From contig JBLDXI010000003.1 of assembly GCA_047495785.1 (NCBI GenBank), forward strand, positions 1,860,001 to 1,924,000: a DNA stretch of 64,000 nucleotides, given 5' to 3'. Below the pieces are notes generated by a model, which was given only the letters and a program-made list of their open reading frames with translations, made no database searches and was not told the origin of the DNA. Shown here in pieces: positions 43,724 to 55,019 of the stretch. This DNA is from Lepidodermella squamata. Lineage: Eukaryota; Gastrotricha. Both the position numbers and the translations under genes were made by a program. How positions within the stretch are numbered: the stretch's first letter is position 1; each line of letters opens with the position of its first letter.

Positions 43724-45377
43724 CTAGAGTGAGGAGATTAGAAACCACCGTGGCACCAAGATCGTCGCAACTGTCACAACGAAGGATAACGCTATTTGAG
43801 GGTCGAATCGAGGGGCGGTGCTTGACGCACCAACGGTGCCGAATTTTCGCATGTCCGAGTCACTGGTTGTGCCAGAACTGCTGGCTTCTGTCGCTCCTAG
43901 GCCCCACCAAACCACGCTTCGTTGCTCGTCAGGTGGCGGCTTTCGGCCAGGCTTGCGACCCTCCTCTGGGACGGCTTCGTAGTGCAGTGTAAAACCTTTG
44001 AACTAATGTGATTTTCGCGTTGAAAAAGCAGTGTAAGGAAGAAAATTGCGAATGAACCAACCTCAGAAGTGCTGTCAGTAACAAAACGTAACATAGTATC
44101 ACCGTCAGTGAAGAGGCTGTTGCAGATTGAATTGCAGTCCTACAAGTACAAAGGAATGCAGTGGCACTGTTCGAGAATATCGGAAACGTTTGGAGTTAGA
44201 GATTTTTTAGGGTGGACCTTTGAAAATGGGATGATACTTTCTCACTCATCCAAAGTATGAAAGCTAGAGACAACCCCGTTTATGGCACCAAGTTCCACCT
44301 TGGCAACGCTGAACTAAGAGTACCACATTGGTTTGTTAATGCATTGGGGATAACTGATCAAACCCTCAAACGATGATACTATAGCCGGAAAATTGAAAAT
44401 CCAAGTTACTTACAGACTGCCCTAAACTGCCTTCATGATCACATAAATGAATCCTTTTTAGAAAGCCCACTGTTTCCCAATGTAGCCCTAATGCCAGGAT
44501 TAGGGATCTTGTAGGGGAACCCCAGGCGCCTGAGAAGCATATCTGCAAACTGGGCTCTAGTATAATCTCAGGGGTGATACAGGGTTCAGGGTTTAGGGTG
44601 AGCTTAGTGAAAGGTTTGTCTTCCTGCTTTGATAATGCTCGGATGACGTCACCAAAACTCACGTCCAAGGACGTCCAAGGGTCCCAAATATCTTTAGCGG
44701 TCATTTTTTAATAGACCTTTCTAGTTTCAGTTAAACTTACAGTAATGCCGCAAAAAATATGCGATGTGTTTTTGGGTCGTTCATTGGCCGAAAATGAAGC
44801 GTTGTAGATAACAAGGCCGTCCGATCGGCATATGCCATCGTTACCGGGGTCTTGCAGGTGCAGCATGTTTTTGAAAGTAAGTCTGCGAAAAATCCTCTTT
44901 AAAATCAAAACGCGATCTCATCTCGAAAAAAGCCAACCTGATGGGATGTTGCGAACGGAGAAGGATGAAGCAGTCCTGGTTAGGCAAGTAATTTTGAGTT
45001 GTAGGATCTCGATAAGAGTGGATGATGCCGCCATTCGGCGCCACTTGTATGGTTTGGTTACACACAGAATTGACGGGCGCAGCTCTCGAACTCAGGTCAG
45101 AGGCGCCTTTCGCCGAGGAGCCGGCCGACTGCTTTCGAGCATTGCTGACCGTCGAGGCTTTCGGCTTGGCAGTATTGCTGCCGACGGACCGCTTTGGTTG
45201 CACCGTGTTCTCGATTGCCGCCTTCCGCGTTACAACTTGCTTCTCTTCTGGATAATAAGACAAAACACTCATTAGACACAAAGATGGCGTTGTAGAGCTA
45301 AAATTGATTGCGTATGTCACAACTGACTCTGGCATCAAAATGCTGAAAACGATTATACTAAGCAAAATGTAAATCAT
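43724..45377 (-). CDS. CUB-domain protein with GPI-like tail
   Basis: Four exons: 45377-44938, 44882-44741, 44139-44062 and 44002-43724; 312 residues. Signal peptide (IYILLSIIVFSILMPES), a Lys/Ser/Ala-rich linker, then one CUB domain split over four exons: first Cys in VNSVCNQT, NQDCFILL, DGICRSDGLVIYN, IFCGIT, then GDTMLRFVTDSTSE joined to FKGFTLHYEAV. The ends of adjacent exons make sense only when joined this way. An extra pair of cysteines (DCNSIC) sits before the last strands. After a Ser/Thr-rich stalk the protein ends in a hydrophobic tail (IALSFVVTVATILVP), as for GPI anchoring. The intron 44140-44740 is 601 bases, against about 50-60 for the others. Confidence 0.8.
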
Positions 45378-45805
45378 TCCAGGAACTACCCGGAAACATA
45401 ACTAACAAAACCAAGTGTCCGAAACGAAAAAGTCTGGTAATTCCCGAAGAGAAATGTCTGCCTCTAATTCGGAAGTATCAAGTATCGCGTAGATCAAAAA
45501 CTGGAAAATTCATTCATAATAACATTTTTACGATTATGCTCGTGCGAATTCATGTCCTTTCGTCTCAGCTATTTACGGTAGTTCGTGTTCTGTGGTAAAT
45601 ATATCGAAATTCCCCGCGGCTTTACTGGAATTTTGCCCTGGATATGTGAAACAGGAATGGAATTTGCCATTCTCGTGCTTTGAGTGCAAATGGCCAGCTT
45701 TCCAAACAATCGAAAGGTTTCGTGTAAAATCGCGACTCATTCGTAGTTCACTATAAATTCACCCATTTGGAAAAGTGGGACATCTTAAGCTGTCTTCAAG
45801 TTTTT

Positions 45806-46489
45806 CTAGAATGGCCCAGCGAAATGAAACCTCTGAATTTCTCTTAAATAAGCACGAAAAATGATCCTACTCTTGAATCGGAGCATGAAGCCTTTCCCTT
45901 CATTGGTCGCATCCGTCCTGAATCGGATCAGCGTGTAACCAGGCTTCGTTAAAATCGGCTGATGCGGAGTCGAATTGCCGCAAACAGTCACATTCGGCAT
46001 TTGAAGCGACGAACTCCGACCAGCGTGGTGCTGCTGGTAGTTGTCGAAAATCTGAACCGCATCATAGCGGCAACCTTGACTCGGCTCGATGTCCAGCTGC
46101 GTGAACTCCAGCCGAACCGGGGCGTCGCTTCGAAGCAACCACCGGCAATCTTCATTCCGCCGGTAGTTGCCAGTTCGCAGCGAGACAGGACTCCGTATCA
46201 CGTGATCGATAGTTTGCTCCTGTTCATCGCCAACCAGCGAGATTTTGTGAACAGACGACGACCGGCATCTTTGGTGGTCATCGATCGCTAGCGCTTTCGC
46301 GTTTGAGTACTGGTGATTAGGTAGCCCGGTTGATGCGATCACTTTTTGGTTGTTGTTGTTGTTGAACAATGGCGCAACAGGGACTTCTCGAGACCGCGCG
46401 ACTTCTTTAGCTGAGACGTGGTTGATAGCGATGAGCGAAATAATAAAGGAAGAGCGGCATAACCGCCTGACGAAACTTTCACGTGTCAT
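45806..46489 (-). CDS. Secreted single-CUB-domain protein
   Basis: Single exon; I chose the ATG at 46489, which opens a signal peptide (SFIISLIAINHVSA), giving 227 residues. An Asn-rich linker precedes one CUB domain (about residues 85-210) with its four cysteines in QRCRSS, NEDCRWLL, QGCRYDAVQIFD and VTVCGNST, and the closing LIRFRTDATNEGKGFMLRFKS. The calcium-site residues (E of LEFTQLDIE and D of YDAVQIFD) are plausible. It lies head-to-tail with the CUB gene at 43724, and the two probably arose by duplication. Extracellular protein-protein binding is the usual CUB role. Confidence 0.85.
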   Translation of the reverse strand: MTRESFVRRLCRSSFIISLIAINHVSAKEVARSREVPVAPLFNNNNNQKVIASTGLPNHQYSNAKALAIDDHQRCRSSSVHKISLVGDEQEQTIDHVIRSPVSLRTGNYRRNEDCRWLLRSDAPVRLEFTQLDIEPSQGCRYDAVQIFDNYQQHHAGRSSSLQMPNVTVCGNSTPHQPILTKPGYTLIRFRTDATNEGKGFMLRFKSRIIFRAYLREIQRFHFAGPF

Positions 46490-47009
46490 GTCCGAATGCG
46501 GCTTGGTAAGACACCGCAATGAAATAAATGCATTTAATCCAGTATTTATAGGAATTCTATGAAATGATAAGTCAAAGGTCAAAGGTCAAAGTTTATGAAC
46601 CGTGCCGTTTAGGGTTGACATAAGACCCAACATGTCTTCTTTCGAATGAACACACCATTAGCTCTCATATTGAAGTAAAAGAATGGATGTAAAAGTTCCA
46701 GCATTCTACAACTGACAGCTTGATTATTCTACCGAGCTGCAAGATAGCAAGGATAACTATCAGCCAAAGCGACAGGTTTATATATTACGGTAGTCCAAGG
46801 TCTCTAATCAATATTCGGCGAAGGCAATTTTGGCTCGAAAAGGTTACTGTGTGGAGCAGGGTCGGCTACCAAGTGCGCACATAATTATATGCACGTTGGT
46901 CGACTTCAACGCCAAGGAATCAGTCATGCGGAACATATACCAGTTGCACATCTGTCGCCCCAAGGTATTTAGAATCAATTCGGGCAACCTGGACCGCTGA
47001 AATCAAACC

Positions 47010-47600
47010 AATAAATCGATATTGGTCCTGCATAAGTAGAACTCGTTAATTAACCCCCAATAGCGCGAAGTACGGGTAATGGGAGATGCCCATGGACTAG
47101 GCGTAATAAGTGAACATTCAAGTTCAAAGAACTCAAACAACCATGATTTAAGGAAATCAGGATGAGGCCACCTTTTAGGTCAATCAAATCGAAAAAGATC
47201 CTCCTTAAAATGTCCCTTTTATGAGCTTGTGAGAATTGAAGTGAAATCTTCGCCGCTGCCGCCGGAATTTTGGCTACCTAGACATTTGACATCAGGTAAT
47301 GATATTTATATTGGTCACCTTTGATATCGGAAAATCACTGATTTATAAAATCGATACAATAAATCGATATTGGTCCTACGGGCTCAAGTAGAACTCGAAA
47401 AGTAGTCGCGAAATAGTAGAGGAGTCCATATCCTTAGCATAATGATAGAGAATTTAAATACAACCCATAGTCTTACATCCATAATTTGTGGAAATTAGAT
47501 GAAATTAGGATGCGCACTTATTTTAGGGTATAAAACCAAGGATCCTCCTTAATAAGCCCAATTATAAGGGTTTTTGAGAATTGGAGCCGAATCTCTGTCT
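47010..47600 (+). repeat. Diverged tandem duplication with ATCGATATTGG units
   Basis: Copy 1 (about 47010-47260) and copy 2 (about 47352-47600) share AATAAATCGATATTGGTCCT, AGTAGAACTCG, GATCCTCCTTAA and GAGAATTG in the same order. The spacer contains a GATATCGGAAAATCACTGAT unit that also occurs near 22065 and, in altered form, at 55600-55800. Confidence 0.55.
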
Positions 47601-48241
47601 TTTAATAAACTCAAAGCGTTCGATTTTCGAGACGTCAACAATTGGGCTAACTTCCTATTTTGTTTTGCCCTAGTGCCAGTTGACCCATATCGTCGGCGAA
47701 AAAGAAATATAATTAAAAACACACGAGTTTACCTGCTCATTTGGAACATACACATACACACGCACACAGACTACATTAATTTAGAATAATATAGTAATAT
47801 AAGAGCAATCAGATTTGTCATAAAAATACGCGACATCGTAGAAATGTCGAGGAAGAGCAGCTATTAAGAACGCAAACGGCCTAGCAGCAATTGATCTAGA
47901 CCGCAATTAGGCGAGTGCTCAGCTTTTATAATGCAATCGATCGGGCGCATCCATATCGGCCCACCGTCTCAACATCGGCGCACCTGTTGTGTATATGATA
48001 AAATTCAAAATTATTACGGCGAAAACTTGGCCGTAGCGAAAAAATTATCTCGAAAAATCATCCTGATCATACGCTACATCCTGGTTTTTTTTACTCATAA
48101 TATATACCAGTGAGAGGTGATGTTGAAAGAATAACAAAGGCTATTGTAATAAATAGCTGCCGTCGTTTTTCGTCGGCGAACGGATATCCGACGCGCATTT
48201 CCTAACGCCGGTGTCGATTATTGTGCTGATTAGTAAAAGGT

Positions 48242-48260
48242 ACTCACTCACTCACTCACT
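48242..48260 (+). repeat. ACTC microsatellite
   Basis: Nearly five uninterrupted ACTC units. Confidence 0.8.
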
Positions 48261-51200
48261 GGTCTGCTTTTTGTGCATCAGCTAACAAATAGGTAATAGG
48301 TGATGTGCGCGCGCGCGGGTTGTAATAAATATATCTCAGCAGTCATCTTTCAGCTGAAAATTAGTGCGCGAAAAGTAATAATGTTTACGCGCCGCCGCTC
48401 TATTGTTAGTTATATTCGTAAAAGCGTGTTGAAATGTAAATACAAAAAAATGATAGAAGAAATTCGGAGCCACGGTGCTTATCTGACATTAAGATGGGTG
48501 AAAACAAAAACGGTCTAAACCCAAGTAAAGCCAAAATTACAAACGCACGGGAAATTTATTTCCGGAAATAAGTTCATTTAATTTGAGATTAAATAAAATT
48601 GCCGATGAATCGTCAATTTTTCCGAATCACCGTTAAAATCATAGGAGACTGAATATTGGCACAGAACATTATTTTGTTAAATTTTGGAAGCTTTTTAATT
48701 AGTCTCTTATGAAATTTTGTCTCCAGGATTTTTCAAATTTAACCTTTAAATTTAAGCTAAGTTTGGCCTGGTTTCACAGGGTTTCTTCCATTAGTAAGAT
48801 TGGTTGGGAAAATAGACAATCTAGGTTCTAGGTCAATCTGAATAAATTCCATTACAACCAAAAAAATTTCGTAAAAATAGTCCCCTTCTTCCTCAGAGTA
48901 ATAAAATCAAATGCGTGAATCCTCTATGCAAAATATTTTTTAAGGAGGAAAAAAATGGTAAAATAAAAATTCTGGCGAAAAATGAAAAATAATAATTTAC
49001 TGCTGATATGGAATCAAGATGGCTGGCTTTCAGGTGTACTTTAAGGCTATATACTTGGGTCAATTAGAAAAAAAACTGGGCGAATTAGTTCCGCCGTCTA
49101 GCTCTATTCTTTGCAGCTTAGTGATTAGCAAATTGATATTATAAACGGTCGTGTAAAAACCAGAGCTTAACACACAAAAAAACGAGACGCCTGGCTTCAT
49201 CGAATATGCGAGCCCACTAAAAGCGCGACGACCAATACAAGAAAATATTAATAGGTTCACTACTGTTGGCATGTTAGGCCACTACAACATCATAAAAGAA
49301 GCGATAAATAATAAATTCACAGGTGGCCACTTGCACTTGTACACGGGCGCCTTTTTTGTGTTGCATTGGCATATCGGCGTGAGTATTGAATAAAGGAAAC
49401 AAAAAATAATCAACTCATCATTTTATATATAGCGGCGGGAGAAAATCGCGCGAATTTTCTCGCAACGATATTATTAGGCGCCTTTTATTGTTTCAAAGGT
49501 GAACAATAATCAAAATCAATTACCTGCGCAGGGGCCGAATAAGAAAATGCAATCAATTTATTACACCCTGTGTGTGGCCCTATTACAGGCGACCAAACTC
49601 CCTAATGGGTCAAGTTCTCGCAAATAGAAAAAAACAACAAAAATAATGATAAATAAACGAAAAAAATAGCTATAAAATTTTGCAAAGGCATTTAGCAGCA
49701 TTTCTACCCAACTATATTATTTGGTTACTTGAGATGATGTTTACTTAAATAATACATATGAATGAAAGATGAATGCTGAATTCTGACGAGGAGGAGGAAA
49801 ATTGGTTTAGGAATGAGACCCTTGACTTGTTGTGGGGCTGTAAAACAATTAGGACTGGTATAGCAAAACAATAGCAGAAATACGCGCATGTGACCACCCG
49901 AGGCGGCCGTTTCGTTTCATGATCAAAACGAAATTACGACTTCACAGATGCCAGTGGGCATTTCTGCATAAAAAATAATTTGAACACCCAAAAATTGCAT
50001 GGACAATATTTTTTTTTACAAAAAAGGAAATTAATAGAAGAAAATGTAACTAACAAAAAATGCTAAACCATACTTGAACCTGGTAATTTTAGCAAAATAG
50101 CTACATAAAATATCCAGGCAAGACATCCGGTCGGATATCGACTCAATGTATTTAACGATTTATTCTATTTTAAAGTAAAAAAAATAGTATTCATGTTAAT
50201 TTTTGCTGCAATTATTTTTAAATTTCGAATAAAAGTTATCTAGGGCAAAGCAATTTTAAACCAGGGATTGTCGTTGTGATTTTGGCTTAAAATGTACTGC
50301 GCTGGTCTATGGGATTTCTCTAAGACAGATTGACATGCTACTGGGTGTGAGACTATACAACTTTTTCTTTCCGCCTGATAATTTTTTTCTCGAAAAAAAG
50401 CCGCGCAACAAATGATAATGATGAGTAACATTTTTGCATGGTAATTAGCCGGGCGTTAGGGCGACGCGTGGCGGCGCTACCAATACGGCTAATAATCAAC
50501 ATGCCGATGCGCGCACGAAGGCGCAAAAAAGCGAAGTGAGCGCGAAATCACGACGGCACCAACAGCGCACTGATAGAGTTGCAAAAACACCGCTTGTCAA
50601 GTGAAAAATGCGATTTATCACAATTTTTCATCAATACTTGTGTTATATATCAAACGAACGAGCGACGCCAGGTGATTCGATTGATACATGCCTCTAAGCA
50701 CGTGAATTTTGAAGCTTCCAGGTCATTTTTCACTTGATAGCGAGTTGGTGGGGTTGTATCGATGATCGTGCGCGCGCGTGTATTGCGAGATTTGCGCGCA
50801 TTCAGCTCGCTCACTGCCCGCACTGCTTGTTAATCGATGCTGCTGCGAAACAACAATGCTGATGACAATAATAATAGCAATAATATCGCCGCACTTTTTG
50901 ATGCGAGCGTGTCATTATAACAAAACCGCCTCATTTATTTATTATCACCAGTGTGTTATTCGTTAATTTTTCATCGCAGGACCGCGGCCGGGCTATTGTA
51001 AAACCAAGTTAGCGTTGAGCATTTGTGTCACAGTGTAAAGAGCTACTCCAATTTTTTCATGCAATTTTAGCAGATTTATATATTTTTGCCTGAAATAAAT
51101 CAGAAAATGGAAACCACCTGAGGGCCAATTTCCATTGATTTGAATATTTAATTACTATTTATTTTGATAAGAATCTGCCAACTATTTTTTCGTTACATAG

Positions 51201-51275
51201 CCGTAAAATTTTTAATTAAATTTTCAATATTTCAGAAAATTTCAAAAAATTGCAGAAAAATTGAGAAAAAAATGA

Positions 51276-52200
51276 GAAAAATCGGTCGCCTGACATTTGA
51301 GTACCGCGACACTTGCGCCGCGACACTTGCGCCCCGACAATTGAGTACCGACATTTGCGCCCAGGTTTAACTTGCGCCCGACGACACTTGCGCCCATTTA
51401 TAAAAATAATACATTTATTTCAACTTGCGCCCAAGCTGGCGACACTTGCGTCCAAAAACACTTGCGCCCCGGACTCTAATGTCGCCCAAATTAAATGAAT
51501 AAATAGATAGAAACGGGGGAGGAGTGGAGGTTGGAAATGTGATGACAAATTTCCACTTTTGAATGCTATTTTGGGGTCGACAACTCGCAGACCCCAATCG
51601 CCTGTTATTTCCCCGATTTCCATTGAGGGGTAACACTAACGAAAACCGCTATGAAAGACTGCATAACTCAGAGGAAGTCGGGGAAATAACCAGCAATTGG
51701 GTTCTGCGAGTTGTGGGCCCCAAAATAGCATTCAAAAGTGGAAATTTTCAAGAAAAGTCATGAACAGCATTTTCTTCACCAGTTTTCTCTCACGAATCCG
51801 AAGCTGAATAGGTTCAAGTGATATTTACCCCACACTTAGATCTACCGACTGGTGAAAACCGCATCACTTTATTCCTCTTTGGTTCGGGAGCTGTTGAAAT
51901 GATGCGAGGCAAAAAATATCACGCAATCGTTTACAGTAACAGCGAGTAAATTCGGAATATAACTGGGCGCAAGTGTCACAGGATTACTGGGCGCAAATGT
52001 CGCGGGCTGAACTCAAGTGTCGCCGGGCGCATCTGTCGTGTGTGCAAATGTCGCCCCCTGAATATTTCAATTTGGGCGCAAATGTCGCGTACTGAAGTGT
52101 CGTTTTTAAAACGGGGCGCAAGTGTTTTTGGGCTCATTTGTCGGGGCGCAAGTGACGGGGCTTAAGTGTTGCGGTACTCAATTGTCGACACACCGAAAAA
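51276..52200. mobile_element. Composite foldback element with GACACTTGCGCCC repeats
   Basis: The outer arms (51276-51490 and 51960-52200) consist of many copies of CGACA(C/T)TTGCGCCC-type units, reading in opposite directions at the two ends; the ends AAAAATCGGT...TTGAGTACCGC match as inverted repeats. An inner, unrelated inverted repeat of 75 bases (51547-51621 against 51673-51747) forms the centre. No transposase frame is seen. A small element of the same motif family is at 20790-21056. Confidence 0.7.
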
Positions 52201-52545
52201 TCCTCCTTAAAATTATAAAAATTCCTTTTTTTTTCATTCGAAGGAGTTCATGCCGGACAAGGGGTTGATGATTCATCCATCCTACACATTCTGAACGCAG
52301 CTAATTTGCCAAGCGCCGTTAGCATATAAATAACTCACCTTAACGCCCCCATATAATAAAGGTTTGTCTTACCGCATAAATAACTAATATTGAACAAAAA
52401 AATGATTTCATAAGCACATGGCTAAAATAATATATAAACACCGGCTAATCATGCGTTGGCACCCCTGGGCGAAAAGAACAGGCCAAAAAATCCGCTATTA
52501 AAGATAATAAATCAGCGCATTTATTTATTTTCGTGTAAAAAAATA

Positions 52546-53868
52546 ATGTCTTTATACTTTTTCTTGGTTTTTGCACCCACCATCGCGTTAGCGGCTAACA
52601 GCGATTGGGCGGCAGTTGGCGGTGATTTCACACGATCCAGCCACAAATCTGGCACAATCGACCCGAAATTCAACACTTTTGACATCGCCTGGTCATACCA
52701 AGCCGGCTCGAATGGCGCCTCGGATTTGATTCCTTTGATTCACAAGTCGAAAGTCCTTACTCTATCGAAAACTGGCGATTTGTACATTATCGACGCGAAA
52801 AGTGGAGCTCTGAAGAAATCAGTCGCGCTGGGCAGTAAAGACATTCTAACATCGCATATCCTAGATCCGGACAATGAAATTTTATTCGTAGCTGATGCGC
52901 AGAATAACGTTTTTGCAGTCAATATAGCCGAGGGAAGTGAGGCCTTATCATGGACTGTAAAAACAACTTCGACCCCGGTTGATTTACTGCCGAATCCTTC
53001 GATAAAACGGCTTTACGTATCAACCCAAACTAAGATATTAGCCTACGACTATGTCGGGAATTTAGTCCCAGAATATGGGTCAACTTTCGAGGACGAAACT
53101 TTTGTGTTATCACTTCAGGACGAACATCGGCTTATTGCCCTATCGGATTTTTCCGATAAAGGAATCATTGAATTCGACGCGATTGGGACAGGAGAGACGA
53201 AATGGAGTCTTACAATCGCCGACCAAAGCCTCCAGCATTATGGCCCAGTTCTGGACAGAAAACTGGCGTTCGCTAGTTCTGGCCAGAAGGTCGTGGCTGT
53301 TGATATTGATAGCAAGGCCGTGAAATGGTCGTCGGATGCTACAGCCGAGCAATGCGCGGCCTCAACCCTAGCGACTGATAGTTCCTATGTCTACAAAATC
53401 TGTCAAAATTCTGTCTACAAATTCGATATAACGAATGGGAAATTGGCGAAATCGTTCAAAATCACGGATTCTGAGAAGGATTTGTTCATTATTTTGGACG
53501 ATTCGATTGTTCTGACTGTTTCGAAGGGCATTGATGTTTACGATAAATCAACTGGCGATAAGAAGATTGGGTATAGGAATAACAATTTGGCCCCGAAAAC
53601 TGATATGGTCTATTTTGATGGCATGTTTTACGGTGCAACTGCTGATAATAAGGTGTTTGCTCTGAAACCTGTTTACAAATTGGCTGAGACGACTACGGCG
53701 GCCATATCTGGGACAACTCAGGCCTCGACGAATGTCACCTCGGCCGGCAATGTAGCTGGCAATTCTACGACTGCGAAAACCTCGAAAAATGGAGCTCGTG
53801 AGCTGCACTGCGAATTTATTACGATGCCTTTGATTATTATTTCATGCGCTTACTCGCTGCTGAATTAA
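52546..53868 (+). CDS. Secreted PQQ-like beta-propeller protein with GPI-type tail
   Basis: Intronless, 440 residues from the ATG at 52546; upstream codons in the same frame lack an ATG. Signal peptide ends near ALAANS (residue 17). The rest is a series of about seven beta-propeller blades, recognisable by repeated units such as GDLYIIDAKSGALKKS, NNVFAVNIAEGSEALSW and QKVVAVDIDSKAVKWSS, the PQQ_2/WD-like quinoprotein pattern. No catalytic PQQ-binding set is apparent, so a binding role is likelier than an enzyme. After a Thr/Ser/Asn-rich stretch the chain ends in a hydrophobic tail (FITMPLIIISCAYSLLN), which suggests a GPI anchor. Confidence 0.75.
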   Translation: MSLYFFLVFAPTIALAANSDWAAVGGDFTRSSHKSGTIDPKFNTFDIAWSYQAGSNGASDLIPLIHKSKVLTLSKTGDLYIIDAKSGALKKSVALGSKDILTSHILDPDNEILFVADAQNNVFAVNIAEGSEALSWTVKTTSTPVDLLPNPSIKRLYVSTQTKILAYDYVGNLVPEYGSTFEDETFVLSLQDEHRLIALSDFSDKGIIEFDAIGTGETKWSLTIADQSLQHYGPVLDRKLAFASSGQKVVAVDIDSKAVKWSSDATAEQCAASTLATDSSYVYKICQNSVYKFDITNGKLAKSFKITDSEKDLFIILDDSIVLTVSKGIDVYDKSTGDKKIGYRNNNLAPKTDMVYFDGMFYGATADNKVFALKPVYKLAETTTAAISGTTQASTNVTSAGNVAGNSTTAKTSKNGARELHCEFITMPLIIISCAYSLLN

Positions 53869-55019
53869 CTCTGGCGCCTATTATAACTTGGGATAATTTT
53901 TCTATAAAATTCGATTTGAAAATAAACAGATCATAAATTAATTCAAATAAATTAATTTCGTTCGTTCGATTGGCAAAACATGTTCTTGGGACATTTTTCT
54001 GAATTGCACACGAGAATAAGTGCAACGAGTATCACAACATTTCAATATTTAAATTTTTTTTGTTAATTTCACAAAACTCGATCAATGAGATTCCCTCCAT
54101 TTAAAGTTGAAGAAAAGTTGGAGACGTTTCTTAGTAAGAATGTCCCATAATTTCGGCTGCCTTTTTCAATCTTTAATGCTAATTTTTACACGCAATTTAT
54201 CCAGTTTTGTAATCTGGCCTTTTATTTCCGAATTCACCGAATTAATTTGGAATTTACGAGAGAAAACCCGGATAACACGATGGTAACCGGATCGATAATT
54301 TTGGCTCTTCGCCTCTCATTTTCTATTTTGAGACTTTCCTGTCCCGTTTTCCACGTACAAAATCGGAATATTTTAGCATAATTGTGCTAATCACAGCGTG
54401 TCCCACAAGTAACAAGTAACGCAAGCAAATATAAAACACATGGAAAAGGGTTCAGAAACTCTAGAATTAGAGACGAAGTGCATCTCATAGCTAGAAAAAA
54501 ACCGTTAGTAACATTTAGAAAATCACAGGAACAGTAGTCAAGTATGTCCCTTGTTAATGGGATTAAAAGCGTCCAGAGAAATTCGGTTCAACCGGGTAAA
54601 ATACCGAAATATACCGAACCAGTTATACCATCGGCGTTTTCTAGGGTTTCTGCGGTAAATTTTCATTCGTTCAGCTAAATTGAAAATTTATTCAGAAATA
54701 TGGGACATTCTCTTCGCAGATTCAATTTAAATTTTAAATAAAATTAATTGAATTTCCTGCTTTAACAGAGACATTTGTTAATGCTGAAAACATTTGAAAC
54801 CGACGGAATTATTATGAAAAAATAAGTAATAAGAATAAGAAAAAATAAGCAAGCTCGCGAGAAGTAGTGCCATAATTTATTTTTTCTTTGCAATCATTTA
54901 CTCATTTTTAAATTTTCAAGACCCAAAATATTTCACTGACTTCATAGTTCATAGTCTATCATTTTTATTAGCCGACGAGTGTAACGTTGGAGGGTTCCTC
55001 CATTCGAAAAAGTTCGAAA
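53869..55019. other. Intergenic region
   Basis: AATAAA at 53921-53926 probably ends the propeller gene. The rest is AT-rich with no supported gene. Confidence 0.45.

Larger units (their letters stand above)
46490..52545. other. Six-kilobase gene-poor region
   Basis: No supported gene on either strand; the short frames here (for example 47574-47789, 48300-48518, 49060-49272) lack signals or domains. It holds a diverged tandem duplication (about 47010-47600), an ACTC microsatellite (48242-48260), CpG-containing GCGCGC stretches near 48306 and 50770, and the foldback element at 51276-52200. It could be regulatory or encode non-coding RNA, but I cannot show that. Confidence 0.5.

Noticed and set aside
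44416-44704. Possible cassette exon in the CUB gene
   Set aside because: Splicing from the donor at 44741 to the nearest acceptor gives an early stop, and its sequence does not fit the CUB fold.
46490-48518. Small frames around 47574, 47931 and 48300 as genes
   Set aside because: No signal peptide, domain, splice continuity or codon bias; lengths are as expected by chance.
51290-51480. Regularly spaced short repeats resembling a CRISPR array
   Set aside because: The units are irregular in length and spacing, appear inverted at the other end of the element, and the genome is eukaryotic. A foldback element explains them.
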